Below, piece by piece: positions 1 through 7,507 of a stretch of DNA of 16,179 bases (positions are counted from its first letter, which is position 1; every line of letters starts with the position of its first letter). Source of the DNA: Bacteroidales bacterium UBA2295 (GTDB lineage Bacteria > Bacteroidota > Bacteroidia > Bacteroidales > Tenuifilaceae); the NCBI GenBank assembly GCA_002345825.1, contig DDWD01000221.1, forward strand, positions 1 to 16,179. The letters are read 5' to 3'. The notes below the pieces were generated by a model. It was not told the origin of the DNA. It worked only from the letters and a program-made list of their open reading frames with translations, and made no database searches. Made by a program: the position numbers and the translations under genes.

Positions 1-394
1 CTCCGCGTTTTAGTATAAGGTACGAAACTTCACCGTTCCCAATTTTTTCTGATTTTTTGATTGCTTCAAACATATCAGCGTAGTATTTCTCAAGATCCTC
101 GAAGAACTGAGGATTTGTACCCGCAATGCTATCGCGATTATATATGCCAAATCGAAACAGCGCCTCAATAACATTGTCGGAGCTATTGATTATTTTTACT
201 AATCCGCTTTTGTGCTCGTTAATAACTTTAGTCAAAAAGTTCCTAATAAGATCTTCCTTATCCCTAAAATTTTCGTAGATAGTTCGTTTCGATATACCAA
301 GCGATGATGCTAACTGATCCATCGTTACCTTCCGAACCCCATCCCTAATGAATAGCTCAGCGGCTCCCTTCAATATTTTTTCTTTAACTTCCAT
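1..394 (-). CDS. TetR/AcrR-family transcriptional repressor, partial (C-terminus beyond left edge)
   Basis: Reading the minus strand from an ATG at 394-392 gives 131 codons open to the window edge, so the C-terminal part is missing. The protein begins MEVKEKILKGAAELF. Residues about 23-50 form the classic TetR helix-turn-helix (VTMDQLASSLGISKRTIYENF followed by RDKEDLI). After it comes an amphipathic helical stretch typical of the start of the ligand-binding and dimerisation domain. Family members bind a palindromic operator and release it on binding a small ligand. In Bacteroidota they often sit upstream of RND or ABC efflux operons, which here would lie outside the window on the left; that is inference. 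A good -7 promoter element (TATCTTTG on the minus strand, 420-427) lies just upstream, leaving a leader of only about 20 nt. The family call is firm; the ligand and target are unknown. Confidence 0.9.
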   Translation of the reverse strand, partial: MEVKEKILKGAAELFIRDGVRKVTMDQLASSLGISKRTIYENFRDKEDLIRNFLTKVINEHKSGLVKIINSSDNVIEALFRFGIYNRDSIAGTNPQFFEDLEKYYADMFEAIKKSEKIGNGEVSYLILKRG

Positions 395-419
395 AACTGA
401 TCTGAATTTTTTGACGGCA

Positions 420-427
420 CAAAGATA
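420..427 (-). promoter_or_regulatory. Bacteroidota-type -7 promoter element for the TetR gene
   Basis: CAAAGATA on the plus strand reads TATCTTTG on the minus strand, a full match to the Bacteroidota consensus TAnnTTTG. It lies 26 nt before the ATG of the TetR gene. I see no good TTG/TTTG -33 partner at the usual spacing, so the call rests on the -7 element and its position. Confidence 0.5.
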
Positions 428-546
428 ATCGCCAAAACTATATTAACTAAAAAAGTTTTCTTGTTTTACAATAATTTAACACACACAAAATCTCGACACC
501 ATCAAACTGTATAACATCAAGGAAAAGAGCACACAACAGCCTTTAT

Positions 547-573
547 AGCCGGTGATCTAGCGAATCACAGGCT
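547..573. other. Imperfect hairpin, function unknown
   Basis: AGCC (547-550) pairs with GGCT (570-573) and GTGAT (552-556) with ATCAC (564-568). A G/A mismatch lies between the two stem parts and a 7-nt loop (CTAGCGA) closes it. No proper U-tract follows on either strand, so it is not a convincing terminator. It could be an RNA element or chance. Confidence 0.3.
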
Positions 574-611
574 AACATAATTTTAACGCCTCAACAATAA
601 GGTGAGGTAAA

Positions 612-686
612 ATGAAAAGCATAAATGGGGATTATAAATACAGGTTGGGGAAAATAGAAAGGGGGGAAAGCAAAATAAATCACTAG
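612..686 (+). CDS. Possible 24-aa small ORF, doubtful
   Basis: ATG at 612-614 opens 24 codons (MKSINGDYKYRLGKIERGES followed by KINH) and ends at TAG 684-686. The only reason to list it is a strong Shine-Dalgarno-like AAGGTGAGG a few nucleotides upstream, which is unusual in this DNA, where most genes lack one. The peptide is basic and hydrophilic, with no signal or membrane segment. The upstream promoter match (TAATTTTA, 578-585) is imperfect. An ORF this short may well be chance. Confidence 0.15.
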   Translation: MKSINGDYKYRLGKIERGESKINH

Positions 687-702
687 GGCTTTAACACATT
701 AG

Positions 703-972
703 CTAAGCAATCTGCTTATACCTTTCAGAGGATTTACTTTCTTCATAAACCAAAGAAACCAGCTGATCTAAACGCGAAACATCCTTCTCAATCCCGCTCT
801 TAAGCCTGACATCAAATGTGCTTTCCACTAGATACAGAAGCAGGTTTACATCCCAACCATCCATACCAAGATCCGTTTTTAGATCGGCATTATAATAATT
901 TACAATATCTTTTACATTAAAATTCACGAGTAACAACCATTTAACCTTGCTGTAAATTTCCGATACTGACAT
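703..972 (-). CDS. Acyl-carrier-protein-like small protein lacking the phosphopantetheine serine
   Basis: An 89-residue protein of carrier-protein size. Residues 34-56 (DLGMDGWDVNLLLYLVESTF) match the ACP signature around helix II, where canonical ACPs read DLG-x-DSLD followed by a helix ending near an acidic-rich EE-F. The serine that would carry 4'-phosphopantetheine falls at residue 39, which is Gly here, and the next residue is Trp. A normal acyl-carrying role is therefore unlikely. The protein resembles ACP-fold families without the serine, such as the DUF1493 type; I cannot confirm that by search. It stands alone, with no fatty-acid or polyketide gene next to it, and has a long upstream region. 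Its start at 972 is preceded by A-rich sequence and no Shine-Dalgarno. The role could be structural or regulatory through protein contact; this is inference. Confidence 0.7.
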   Translation of the reverse strand: MSVSEIYSKVKWLLLVNFNVKDIVNYYNADLKTDLGMDGWDVNLLLYLVESTFDVRLKSGIEKDVSRLDQLVSLVYEESKSSERYKQIA

Positions 973-1119
973 GGCAATATTTTTTTAAATAATTTATTAG
1001 TAACACTTACTGTTTTTGTTCTGCAAACCGAGAATGACTTATGCAAAATTTATGCCAATACTAACAATACTATGTTGCGGCTTATACAAAAAAATCCTAA
1101 AAAATTTTGTTTTGCCCCA

Positions 1120-1127
1120 CAAAAGTA
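1120..1127 (-). promoter_or_regulatory. Possible -7 promoter element for the carrier-like gene
   Basis: CAAAAGTA on the plus strand reads TACTTTTG on the minus strand, matching TAnnTTTG. It would give a leader of about 140 nt before the ATG at 972. No -33 partner at the usual spacing was found. Confidence 0.35.
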
Positions 1128-1275
1128 GACAGAAAACCAAAAACCATAAAATAGTTTTGTGCGATTTAACACACGTTAACCGAGTCTAAAAATAGAATAC
1201 ACATAATGCGCTTTATTCACAATCCCAAATAGGGCATTATCCCTCACTTATCTATCTAATAATTGGACAAATAGT

Positions 1276-1283
1276 TAATTTTG
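1276..1283 (+). promoter_or_regulatory. Possible -7 promoter element for copA
   Basis: TAATTTTG matches TAnnTTTG. Transcription would start near 1290, just before the dyad at 1302-1337, so the dyad would lie in the copA leader. The nearest TTG (1263-1265) is too close to be a standard -33 element. Confidence 0.4.
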
Positions 1284-1301
1284 CTGGTTGTTCAGATAAA
1301 T

Positions 1302-1337
1302 GTTTAACCTTAGGGATTAAATCAACCTAAGGCAAAC
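1302..1337 (+). promoter_or_regulatory. Inverted repeat in front of copA (operator or leader hairpin)
   Basis: CCTTAGG (1308-1314) and CCTAAGG (1326-1332) are perfect inverted arms separated by 11 nt. An outer GTTT (1302-1305) also pairs with AAAC (1334-1337), across a 2/1-nt internal loop. It lies 40-80 nt before the likely copA start. It is either a protein-binding site for a metal-responsive regulator or a leader hairpin. It does not clearly match the CopY, CsoR or CueR operators I know. Confidence 0.5.
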
Positions 1338-1379
1338 ATAAAGTGTTGGACTTTGTTCTACAAAAAAAGATTCTTAAAC

Positions 1380-3593
1380 GTGAAAACAGAAAAACATATA
1401 TATCCCGTAACCGGGATGTCGTGTGCTGGCTGCTCGGCAAGTGTAGAAAGTATGCTAAAAAGCCTTGCCGGAGTTGCTGATGCTGGTGTAAACCTCTCCA
1501 ACCAAACGGCATGGGTTAATTTTGATCCTCAGTTGACTACACCCCAAAACCTTCAGCAGGCTATCCGCTCAGTGGGATATGACCTACTAATTGATAACGA
1601 AAATGACCATAAGGCAACCGAAAATGTTCGCCAACAGGAATACACAAAAATGCGAGCAAGAACGATTTGGGCAGGCATCCTAACCCTTCCTGTTTTCACT
1701 TTGGGAATGTTTTTCATGCATTGGGAGTTTTCTGCAATCATCTCGATGGTTTTTTCCGTTCCAATAATTTTCTGGTTTGGACGAGGATTCTTCACCAATG
1801 CTTGGAAACAAGCAGCGCACTTCAAAGCAAATATGGATACTCTTGTGGCCCTCAGCACTGGAATCGCATTTATTTTTAGCCTACTAAATACCCTTTATCC
1901 CGAATTTTTACTTAGCCGCGGGCTTACTCCCCACGTATATTTCGAGTCTGCCTCAGTAATAATTACATTCATTCTTCTGGGGAAGTGGCTTGAAGAGCGA
2001 GCCAAGGGTAAAACATCATCATCAATCCGAAAATTAATGGGTTTGCAACCCGATAGGGTTACGATAATTGAGAACAATTCGTTAAAAGAAATTGATATCT
2101 CAGCATTGCAAATTGGCCAGCATGTGCTGGTTAAACCTGGGGCAAGAGTTCCTGTAGATGGTAAAGTTCTCGACGGCACTTCTTTTGTTGATGAAAGCAG
2201 CATCACTGGAGAACCACTCCCTATGGAGAAGAAAATGGGCGATAAAGTTTTTGCCGGAACGGCTAATCAGAAAGGGTCGTTAACAGTGACTGCCGAACAG
2301 GTTGGTTCGGAAACCATATTAAGCCAAATTGTAAAAATGGTGGAAGAAGCGCAAGGGTCAAAGGCGCCCGTGCAAAAGCTAGCCGATAAGGTTGCTGGTA
2401 TTTTTGTGCCAATCGTCATGGCAATTGCATTGTTAAGTTTTGGTGCTTGGGTTGCTCTGGGTGGAGATCAAGGTGTTGTTCAGGGTATTGTTGCATTGGT
2501 TACTGTACTGGCAGTTGCTTGTCCTTGTGCCCTTGGACTAGCAACCCCTACAGCCATGATGGTAGGTATAGGCAAAGGTGCCGAAAAAAACATTCTTATT
2601 AAAGATGCTCAAAGCCTGGAGATTGCCCACAAGCTAAACACCATTGTGCTTGACAAAACGGGAACAATTACCGAAGGAAAACCCACCGTAACAAATTTGC
2701 AATGGTATGTTAATTATGACGAACTCAATCGCTACAAATCGTTGCTATACTCCATCGAGAGTAAGTCGGAACATCCCCTGGCAGAGGCAATAGTTAGTTC
2801 ACTTAAAGATAACTCTAAGTATATTCCAGTTGACAAGTTTGAGGTTCAAGCCGGAATGGGTATAAATGCCAGCCACAACAATGAGGATTTTTTTGTTGGG
2901 AATAGCAAACTACTTAAAACCAACAAAATAGCCATACCCCAAACTGTAGCCCAATTAGTAGAGCAATGGAGTGCAAAGGGGCAAACCACAATGTTCTTTA
3001 CCAATAGGCACAAAATAATTGCAATAATAGCAATAGCCGATAAGATAAAAGAATCATCGGCAAAAGCCATTGCCAGCTTAAAATCATCGGGCATTGAACC
3101 CATTATGCTAACGGGTGATAACGAGCAAACAGCAAGCATTGTAGCAAAGCAAGTTGGAATTGACCGCTTCAAATCGTCGATGCTACCACATGAAAAGGCC
3201 CAGTTTGTTGAGCATCTACAAAACCAGGGCAAAGTTGTGGGAATGGTAGGTGATGGAATAAACGATTCGCACGCCCTTGCCCTAGCCGATGTTAGCTTTG
3301 CCATGGGCAAAGGCTCGGATATTGCTATGGATGTGGCAAAAATCACCCTAATCAGTTCAGAGCTAACTCATATCGTCACAGCCATTAGGCTCTCGAAACT
3401 AACAATGCGAACAGTAAAGCAAAATCTGTTTTGGGCATTTATATACAATATAATTGGCATTCCGCTGGCTGCTGGTATCCTTTACCCAATAATTGGATTT
3501 CAATTCGATCCGATGATAGCAGGAATGGCTATGGCCCTTAGCTCAGTATCGGTGGTAAGTAACAGCTTGCGCTTACGACGTATTAAACTTTAA
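1380..3593 (+). CDS. copA: Cu+-exporting P1B-type ATPase (CopA family)
   Basis: ATP-driven export of Cu+ across the inner membrane. The frame is open from a TTG at 1353 (746 codons), but GTG at 1380 is the better start: it gives MKTEKHIYPVTGMSC and 737 residues. Residue numbers here count from 1353. An N-terminal HMA metal-binding domain carries M22-x-C24-x-x-C27. The actuator has TGE at 285-287. The membrane metal site has C390-P-C392, with YN at 698-699 and M727/S731 in the last helices, the Cu+ signature rather than Zn/Cd. The phosphorylation site is D434-KTGT, the nucleotide-domain HP is at 474-475 and the hinge is GDGIND (633-638). The residues after GIND are Ser-His where many family members have Ala-Pro. 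Only one HMA domain is present, common in bacteria. No copper regulator or chaperone gene is adjacent; the dyad at 1302-1337 is the likely control site. Convergent with idi, 28 bp apart. Confidence 0.93.
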   Translation: MKTEKHIYPVTGMSCAGCSASVESMLKSLAGVADAGVNLSNQTAWVNFDPQLTTPQNLQQAIRSVGYDLLIDNENDHKATENVRQQEYTKMRARTIWAGILTLPVFTLGMFFMHWEFSAIISMVFSVPIIFWFGRGFFTNAWKQAAHFKANMDTLVALSTGIAFIFSLLNTLYPEFLLSRGLTPHVYFESASVIITFILLGKWLEERAKGKTSSSIRKLMGLQPDRVTIIENNSLKEIDISALQIGQHVLVKPGARVPVDGKVLDGTSFVDESSITGEPLPMEKKMGDKVFAGTANQKGSLTVTAEQVGSETILSQIVKMVEEAQGSKAPVQKLADKVAGIFVPIVMAIALLSFGAWVALGGDQGVVQGIVALVTVLAVACPCALGLATPTAMMVGIGKGAEKNILIKDAQSLEIAHKLNTIVLDKTGTITEGKPTVTNLQWYVNYDELNRYKSLLYSIESKSEHPLAEAIVSSLKDNSKYIPVDKFEVQAGMGINASHNNEDFFVGNSKLLKTNKIAIPQTVAQLVEQWSAKGQTTMFFTNRHKIIAIIAIADKIKESSAKAIASLKSSGIEPIMLTGDNEQTASIVAKQVGIDRFKSSMLPHEKAQFVEHLQNQGKVVGMVGDGINDSHALALADVSFAMGKGSDIAMDVAKITLISSELTHIVTAIRLSKLTMRTVKQNLFWAFIYNIIGIPLAAGILYPIIGFQFDPMIAGMAMALSSVSVVSNSLRLRRIKL

Positions 3594-3601
3594 TGCTGAT
3601 A

Positions 3602-3624
3602 TAGCTGATGATTTATCAATGCTA
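3602..3624 (+). terminator. Weak hairpin between convergent copA and idi, possible terminator
   Basis: TAGC (3602-3605) and TGAT (3606-3609) pair with ATCA (3615-3618) and GCTA (3621-3624), with a two-base bulge and a 5-nt loop. A T-rich run follows only about 10 nt later on the plus strand, inside the idi 3' end. This is the only terminator candidate for copA and it is weak. Confidence 0.25.
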
Positions 3625-4167
3625 GCGCTGTAACTTTTCTTTTTTCTCTAAGGCTACAAGCAAATCGGTATAATGGTGTTTCATGATATGCTTTAGCCAG
3701 TAAGTGTATTTCTGTGGATTTAATTCAATATCATTCTTCAAATCGGGTAAGCCAATCCAATCATAGTGCTCCACCTCATTGGCATCAGGCTTGGGATGAT
3801 CATCGTAAAATCCAATATAAATATGATCTATCTCGTTCTCAGTTAACCCGTTGTCAAAATCAATACGATAATGAAACTTTTCAATAAATTCCAGATCAAC
3901 ATCAAACCCCATCTCTTCCATCAGCCGTTGGTGAACAGCCTGCTCCATCTCCATTCCCGCTGGTAAATGGCTACAGCATGTATTAGTCCATAGCCCAGGC
4001 GAGTGGTATTTCCCCATTGCACGCTGATGTAACATAAGCTTGCCATCTGAATTGAATACAAATATGGAAAAGGCCCTATGTAACATACCCTCTACATGCA
4101 CTTTCTGCTTCTCGTCGTATCCGGTTACATTATCGTTTGAATCTACTATTGCAATTAGGTTAGCCAT
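3622..4167 (-). CDS. idi: Isopentenyl-diphosphate delta-isomerase, type 1 (Nudix fold)
   Basis: Interconverts IPP and DMAPP in the cytoplasm, balancing the two building blocks for quinones, bactoprenol and other isoprenoids. At 181 residues it has the usual bacterial type 1 length. The HRAFS segment is at 30-34 and WTNTCCSH at 60-67. By alignment with the E. coli enzyme (TNSVCGH) the catalytic cysteine is C65, and H24, H67 and E85 are candidate metal ligands. The TENE segment (109-112) supplies the second catalytic acid, E112. A Nudix-like helix lies at about 71-88 (MEMEQAVHQRLMEEMGF). The gene stands alone, with its own promoter at 4189-4217 and a leader of about 15 nt. No other isoprenoid gene is in the window. 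Type 1 is clear, since FMN-dependent type 2 enzymes are unrelated in sequence. Confidence 0.95.
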   Translation of the reverse strand: MANLIAIVDSNDNVTGYDEKQKVHVEGMLHRAFSIFVFNSDGKLMLHQRAMGKYHSPGLWTNTCCSHLPAGMEMEQAVHQRLMEEMGFDVDLEFIEKFHYRIDFDNGLTENEIDHIYIGFYDDHPKPDANEVEHYDWIGLPDLKNDIELNPQKYTYWLKHIMKHHYTDLLVALEKKEKLQR

Positions 4168-4188
4168 AAAACATTATTAGGTTAAACA

Positions 4189-4217
4189 CAAATATATCTA
4201 TACATACCTACATACAA
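4189..4217 (-). promoter_or_regulatory. Promoter of idi, both elements visible
   Basis: On the minus strand a TTG (plus positions 4215-4217) is followed after 18 nt by TATATTTG (plus 4189-4196). This fits the Bacteroidota TTG-spacer-TAnnTTTG pattern in sequence and spacing. The predicted start of transcription is about 15 nt before the idi ATG. It is the best two-part promoter in the window. Confidence 0.6.
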
Positions 4218-4292
4218 CAGCTAAACCATAAAAATTGTTAATTCAACCCACCGAAGATCAAGAACTGGCCTTATCGTACAATATTATTAAGT

Positions 4293-4314
4293 TATCAACA
4301 GTTTGCTGTTGATA
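4293..4314 (+). promoter_or_regulatory. Perfect 9-bp inverted repeat upstream of the TPR gene
   Basis: TATCAACAG (4293-4301), loop TTTG and CTGTTGATA (4306-4314) form a perfect 9-bp stem with a tetraloop. It sits in the divergent idi/TPR region, 70-90 nt before the TPR start. No U-tract follows on either strand, so an operator or a leader/antisense RNA hairpin is likelier than a terminator. Confidence 0.5.
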
Positions 4315-4384
4315 TAATGCAAACCGATTAGCCAAAGCTTAATCGCATTATTTGTATTTTTACACCAAAATTAAGCCTAAAACT

Positions 4385-7300
4385 ATGTTTCAAAAATCGT
4401 TACGAGCACTTGTTACGCTCACAGCACTTGTAATTGGCTGGGGAGCAATGGCTCAGGAGACAGTACACCATACTCACCCCGACAAATATCTTCGCGATGG
4501 CATAGACCTCTACGAAAAAGGGAGCTTTGTTTCGGCGCAAAAACAATTTGAGTTGGCTTCAAAACATTCAAACCCTAACGAGCTGCACATAAAGGGTGAA
4601 GCCGAATTTTACAATGCCCTTTGCGCCATTGAGCTGTTCAATGAGGATGCCGAGTACCTCATGCGCACGTTTATAAACAATTACCCTGATAATCAGAAGG
4701 TCAATACTGGATACTTTGAACTAGCTAAGCTACGCTACCGCGAACGAAAATATAACGATGCAGTATACTGGTTTGGACAAACCAACCGGAATGGACTTGA
4801 TGCCGATCAGAGGGCCGAGCTGCTTTTCAAACTAGGATATAGCCAATTTATGCTCAACGAGCCCGATTTGGCAGGCCGGGCTTTCTTTGAAATCAAAGAT
4901 ATTAAAAATAAATATTCTGGCCCTGCTACCTACTACTACTCTCACATAGCCTACGACCAAAAGAACTACGCAACGGCGCTTAAGGGTTTTGAGAAGCTAA
5001 GCAACGACGAAACCTTTGCTCCGCTTGTGCCCTACTACATCTCACAAATATACTACCTGCAGAGGCAGTACAGCAAAGTGATTGAGTATGCACCGCCTAT
5101 TCTCGAATCGGCAAATGCTCATCGTGCCCCGGAAATAGCTCGCCTTATTGGCGAATCGTACTACAGGCTTAGGCAATACGAGCAGGCTATTCCGTACATT
5201 GAGCAGTTCATCGAAAAAGCCAACAACCTTACCCGTGAGGATAATTATTTGGTTGGATTCATTTACTACCGTAATTTTAAATTTGACGAAGCCATTAAGT
5301 ATCTTGAGCGGGTTCCAACCGAAGAAGACACGCTTAGTCAGAATGCCAACTACCACTTGGCCGATTGTTACCTAAAACTCGATATGAAAGCTAAAGCACG
5401 ACAAGCGTTCTCAATGGCTTCGAAAACCGATTTTGACCTCTCCATAAAGGAGGATGCACTATTTAACTTTGCCAAAATCACTTACGAAACGCTTTACAAC
5501 CCATTTAACGAAGCAATTGAAGCATTCCAACAGTACATACAACTTTTCCCCAATAGCCCTAGAATCAACGAGGCTTACAACTATCTGGTTTTAGCCTATA
5601 CCAACACCAAGAACTATGGGCAAGCACTCGAATCGCTCGATAAAATATCAAACAAAGATGCTTCAATAAGGAGAGCATACCAGCGCGTTGCATTTTACAG
5701 GGGCATTGAGCTTTTCCAAAACCTCAATTTCCAAGAGGCTATCGATAAATTTACTCTTTCGTTAAAATACCCCGAGTTTAGCGACAAACTTCTTGCCCTT
5801 AGCCTTTACTGGAGAGGAGAGTCGTACTACAGGCTTGAGGATTTTGCGAATGCAGCCAACGATTACGAACAGTTCCTGCTATCACCCGGCGCATTCGACT
5901 TGCCTGAGTATCAGCTGGCACATTACAACCTAGGCTATGCGCTTTTTAAACAAAAAAATTACGACGACGCCACGGTATGGTTCCGCAAGTACACCACGCT
6001 AACCAATAAGAGCAAAACCCAATTCCTTGGCGATGCCTACAACCGAATTGCCGATTCGTACTACATCCAGCGAAGGTATTGGGTGGCCTTGGATTACTAT
6101 GAGAATGCAATCCTCACCAATACCATTGATGTGGATTACGCTATACTACAGCGTGGTATAGCATTCGGACTAGTTGATAGACCCCAGAAAAAAATTGAGG
6201 AGCTATCCAAACTCATAGATAACTACCCTAATTCAAGCTATACCGATGATGCGCTATTCGAACTTGCCGAAACAAACTTGGCTCTTAACCAAAGCGAGGA
6301 AGCCATTAAGCATTACACTCGCATTCAAAAAGATTTTCCAGGAAGCACATACTTTGTGCGAGCATTGGTTCAGCTTGGAATAGCTGCATACAACAATAAC
6401 GACTCCGACAATGCAATGCGTTACTACAAACGAGTAGTTGAGGAGTTTCCTGGTTCGGCAGATGCAAAAAACGCCTTGGTTGGCATCCGAAACATTTATG
6501 TTGATAAGGGGAATGTAGATGAGTACTTTTCCTACGCATCAAATTTGGGCAGCTTAGGCAGCGTTAGCATGGCCGAAAAGGATTCACTTTCCTACATCTC
6601 GGCCGAAAGACAATACATGGCAGGCGATTGCCAAAAGGCTATACAAAACCTCACTAAATACTTAGACGATTTTCCTCGCGGCAGCTTCGTGCTAAATGCC
6701 CACTTCTACATTGCCGATTGCCATCACAGGAATGGCAGGCTCGACAAGGCCTTAGATTCCTACTCGCAGGTAATACAGCGCCAAAAGAATCCATTTACTG
6801 AGCAAACGTTGCTTGCCTCGTCTGAAATCTATATGAAGCAAGAAAAGTATGCCGACGCATATGAGGTGTTCAAACTACTTGAAACTCTGGCCGACTTAAA
6901 ATCGAGCTTACAGGAGGCACGAATTGGTATGTTACGAACAGCTAAATACTTAGAAAGGCACAGCGAAGTGGTAGATGCTGCCAATAAGGTTCTGATTACC
7001 GATAAACTACCTGGCGAGATTGAGCGCGAGGCTCGATTCACCAAAGCCAAATCGCTACTCGTGCTCAATAGAACATCTGAGGCATTCGACGAATTTGCCT
7101 ACGTGTCGAGCAATCTGAAAACCCAAGAAGGTGCTGAGGCCAAGTATAGGATGGTGAAGATTTATTACGACTCGGGCGAACTTGAAAAGGCAGAAAATGA
7201 GGTCTTTAATTTTGCCGAGCGAAATACCCCGCACCAGCACTGGCTAGCCAAAAGCTTTATGATACTAGCTGAAATTTACGCCAAACGCGATGATTTTTTC

Positions 7301-7462
7301 CAAGCGAAAGCCACATTGCAAAGTGTTATTGACGGCTACACCGAAACAAACGATGGGATTATCGATGAAGCGTCAAAACTCCTAACCCAGCTAATCATAA
7401 AAGAAAAGGAGAAACAACAGAACACCGCCAACGACACAATCCAACTTGAGTGGAATAACTAA
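4385..7462 (+). CDS. Secreted tetratricopeptide-repeat protein, function unknown
   Basis: A protein of 1025 residues from ATG 4385; a TTG 11 codons earlier is open but would spoil the signal peptide. Residues 1-23 form a signal peptide (basic start, hydrophobic LVTLTALVIGWG, then AMA before Q24), with no lipobox cysteine, so it should be periplasmic or loosely tied to the outer membrane. Nearly all the rest is tandem helical TPR units. They recur as paired helices rich in Tyr/Ala/Leu with motifs such as YxxG, A..Y..F and FP-x-S (for example LFPNSPRINEAYNYL and EFPGSADAKNAL), the spacing seen in BamD/YbgF-type repeats. No catalytic motif is visible. The stop is only 45 nt before the start of the outer-membrane barrel gene on the same strand, which suggests a shared job in the envelope. 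TPR arrays act as binding scaffolds; the partner is unknown. The C-terminus is short and polar. Confidence 0.85.
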   Translation: MFQKSLRALVTLTALVIGWGAMAQETVHHTHPDKYLRDGIDLYEKGSFVSAQKQFELASKHSNPNELHIKGEAEFYNALCAIELFNEDAEYLMRTFINNYPDNQKVNTGYFELAKLRYRERKYNDAVYWFGQTNRNGLDADQRAELLFKLGYSQFMLNEPDLAGRAFFEIKDIKNKYSGPATYYYSHIAYDQKNYATALKGFEKLSNDETFAPLVPYYISQIYYLQRQYSKVIEYAPPILESANAHRAPEIARLIGESYYRLRQYEQAIPYIEQFIEKANNLTREDNYLVGFIYYRNFKFDEAIKYLERVPTEEDTLSQNANYHLADCYLKLDMKAKARQAFSMASKTDFDLSIKEDALFNFAKITYETLYNPFNEAIEAFQQYIQLFPNSPRINEAYNYLVLAYTNTKNYGQALESLDKISNKDASIRRAYQRVAFYRGIELFQNLNFQEAIDKFTLSLKYPEFSDKLLALSLYWRGESYYRLEDFANAANDYEQFLLSPGAFDLPEYQLAHYNLGYALFKQKNYDDATVWFRKYTTLTNKSKTQFLGDAYNRIADSYYIQRRYWVALDYYENAILTNTIDVDYAILQRGIAFGLVDRPQKKIEELSKLIDNYPNSSYTDDALFELAETNLALNQSEEAIKHYTRIQKDFPGSTYFVRALVQLGIAAYNNNDSDNAMRYYKRVVEEFPGSADAKNALVGIRNIYVDKGNVDEYFSYASNLGSLGSVSMAEKDSLSYISAERQYMAGDCQKAIQNLTKYLDDFPRGSFVLNAHFYIADCHHRNGRLDKALDSYSQVIQRQKNPFTEQTLLASSEIYMKQEKYADAYEVFKLLETLADLKSSLQEARIGMLRTAKYLERHSEVVDAANKVLITDKLPGEIEREARFTKAKSLLVLNRTSEAFDEFAYVSSNLKTQEGAEAKYRMVKIYYDSGELEKAENEVFNFAERNTPHQHWLAKSFMILAEIYAKRDDFFQAKATLQSVIDGYTETNDGIIDEASKLLTQLIIKEKEKQQNTANDTIQLEWNN

Positions 7463-7467
7463 TTTTG
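7460..7467 (+). promoter_or_regulatory. Possible internal -7 promoter element for the barrel gene
   Basis: TAATTTTG overlaps the stop codon of the TPR gene and matches TAnnTTTG. A start near 7474 would leave a leader of about 34 nt before ATG 7508. There is no correctly spaced -33 element, so read-through from the TPR gene remains the main possibility. Confidence 0.3.
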
Positions 7468-7507
7468 TATTTGGCATATGATTTTAAATATTGATAAGCA
7501 AATAATT

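Larger units (their letters stand above)
395..702. other. Intergenic region between the TetR gene and the carrier-like gene; mostly no recognisable gene
   Basis: Both flanking genes are on the minus strand. The stretch holds the TetR promoter (420-427), an imperfect hairpin at 547-573 and a 24-codon plus-strand ORF at 612-686 preceded by a purine-rich AAGGTGAGG. I see no tRNA, no transposase fragment and no convincing terminator after the carrier-like gene. The part from about 640 to 700 is purine-rich on the plus strand. Confidence 0.6.
973..1352. other. Divergent intergenic region between the carrier-like gene and copA
   Basis: About 400 nt, to the likely copA start, without a gene. It holds a minus-strand -7 match at 1120-1127 (for the carrier-like gene), a plus-strand -7 match at 1276-1283 and a strong dyad at 1302-1337 (both in front of copA). 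The rest is AT-rich with A and T runs; I see nothing else in it. Confidence 0.6.

Noticed and set aside
1353..1379. TTG at 1353 as start of copA.
   Set aside because: GTG at 1380 places the HMA domain at the usual distance from the N-terminus; the TTG cannot be excluded, since neither has a clear ribosome binding site.
4292..4300. TTATCAACA, one base off the DnaA box, and TTATCCACG at 16051-16059, raising the idea of an origin near gyrB.
   Set aside because: Only two isolated near-matches 12 kb apart, no box cluster, no dnaA, dnaN or recF; the first is also explained as an arm of the hairpin at 4293-4314.
4313..4318. TATAAT resembling an E. coli -10 box upstream of the TPR gene.
   Set aside because: The main sigma factor of Bacteroidota uses TAnnTTTG; no TTGACA-like partner is present and this is AT-rich DNA.
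4352..4384. TTG at 4352 as start of the TPR protein.
   Set aside because: It adds 11 residues before a well-formed signal peptide that begins at ATG 4385.
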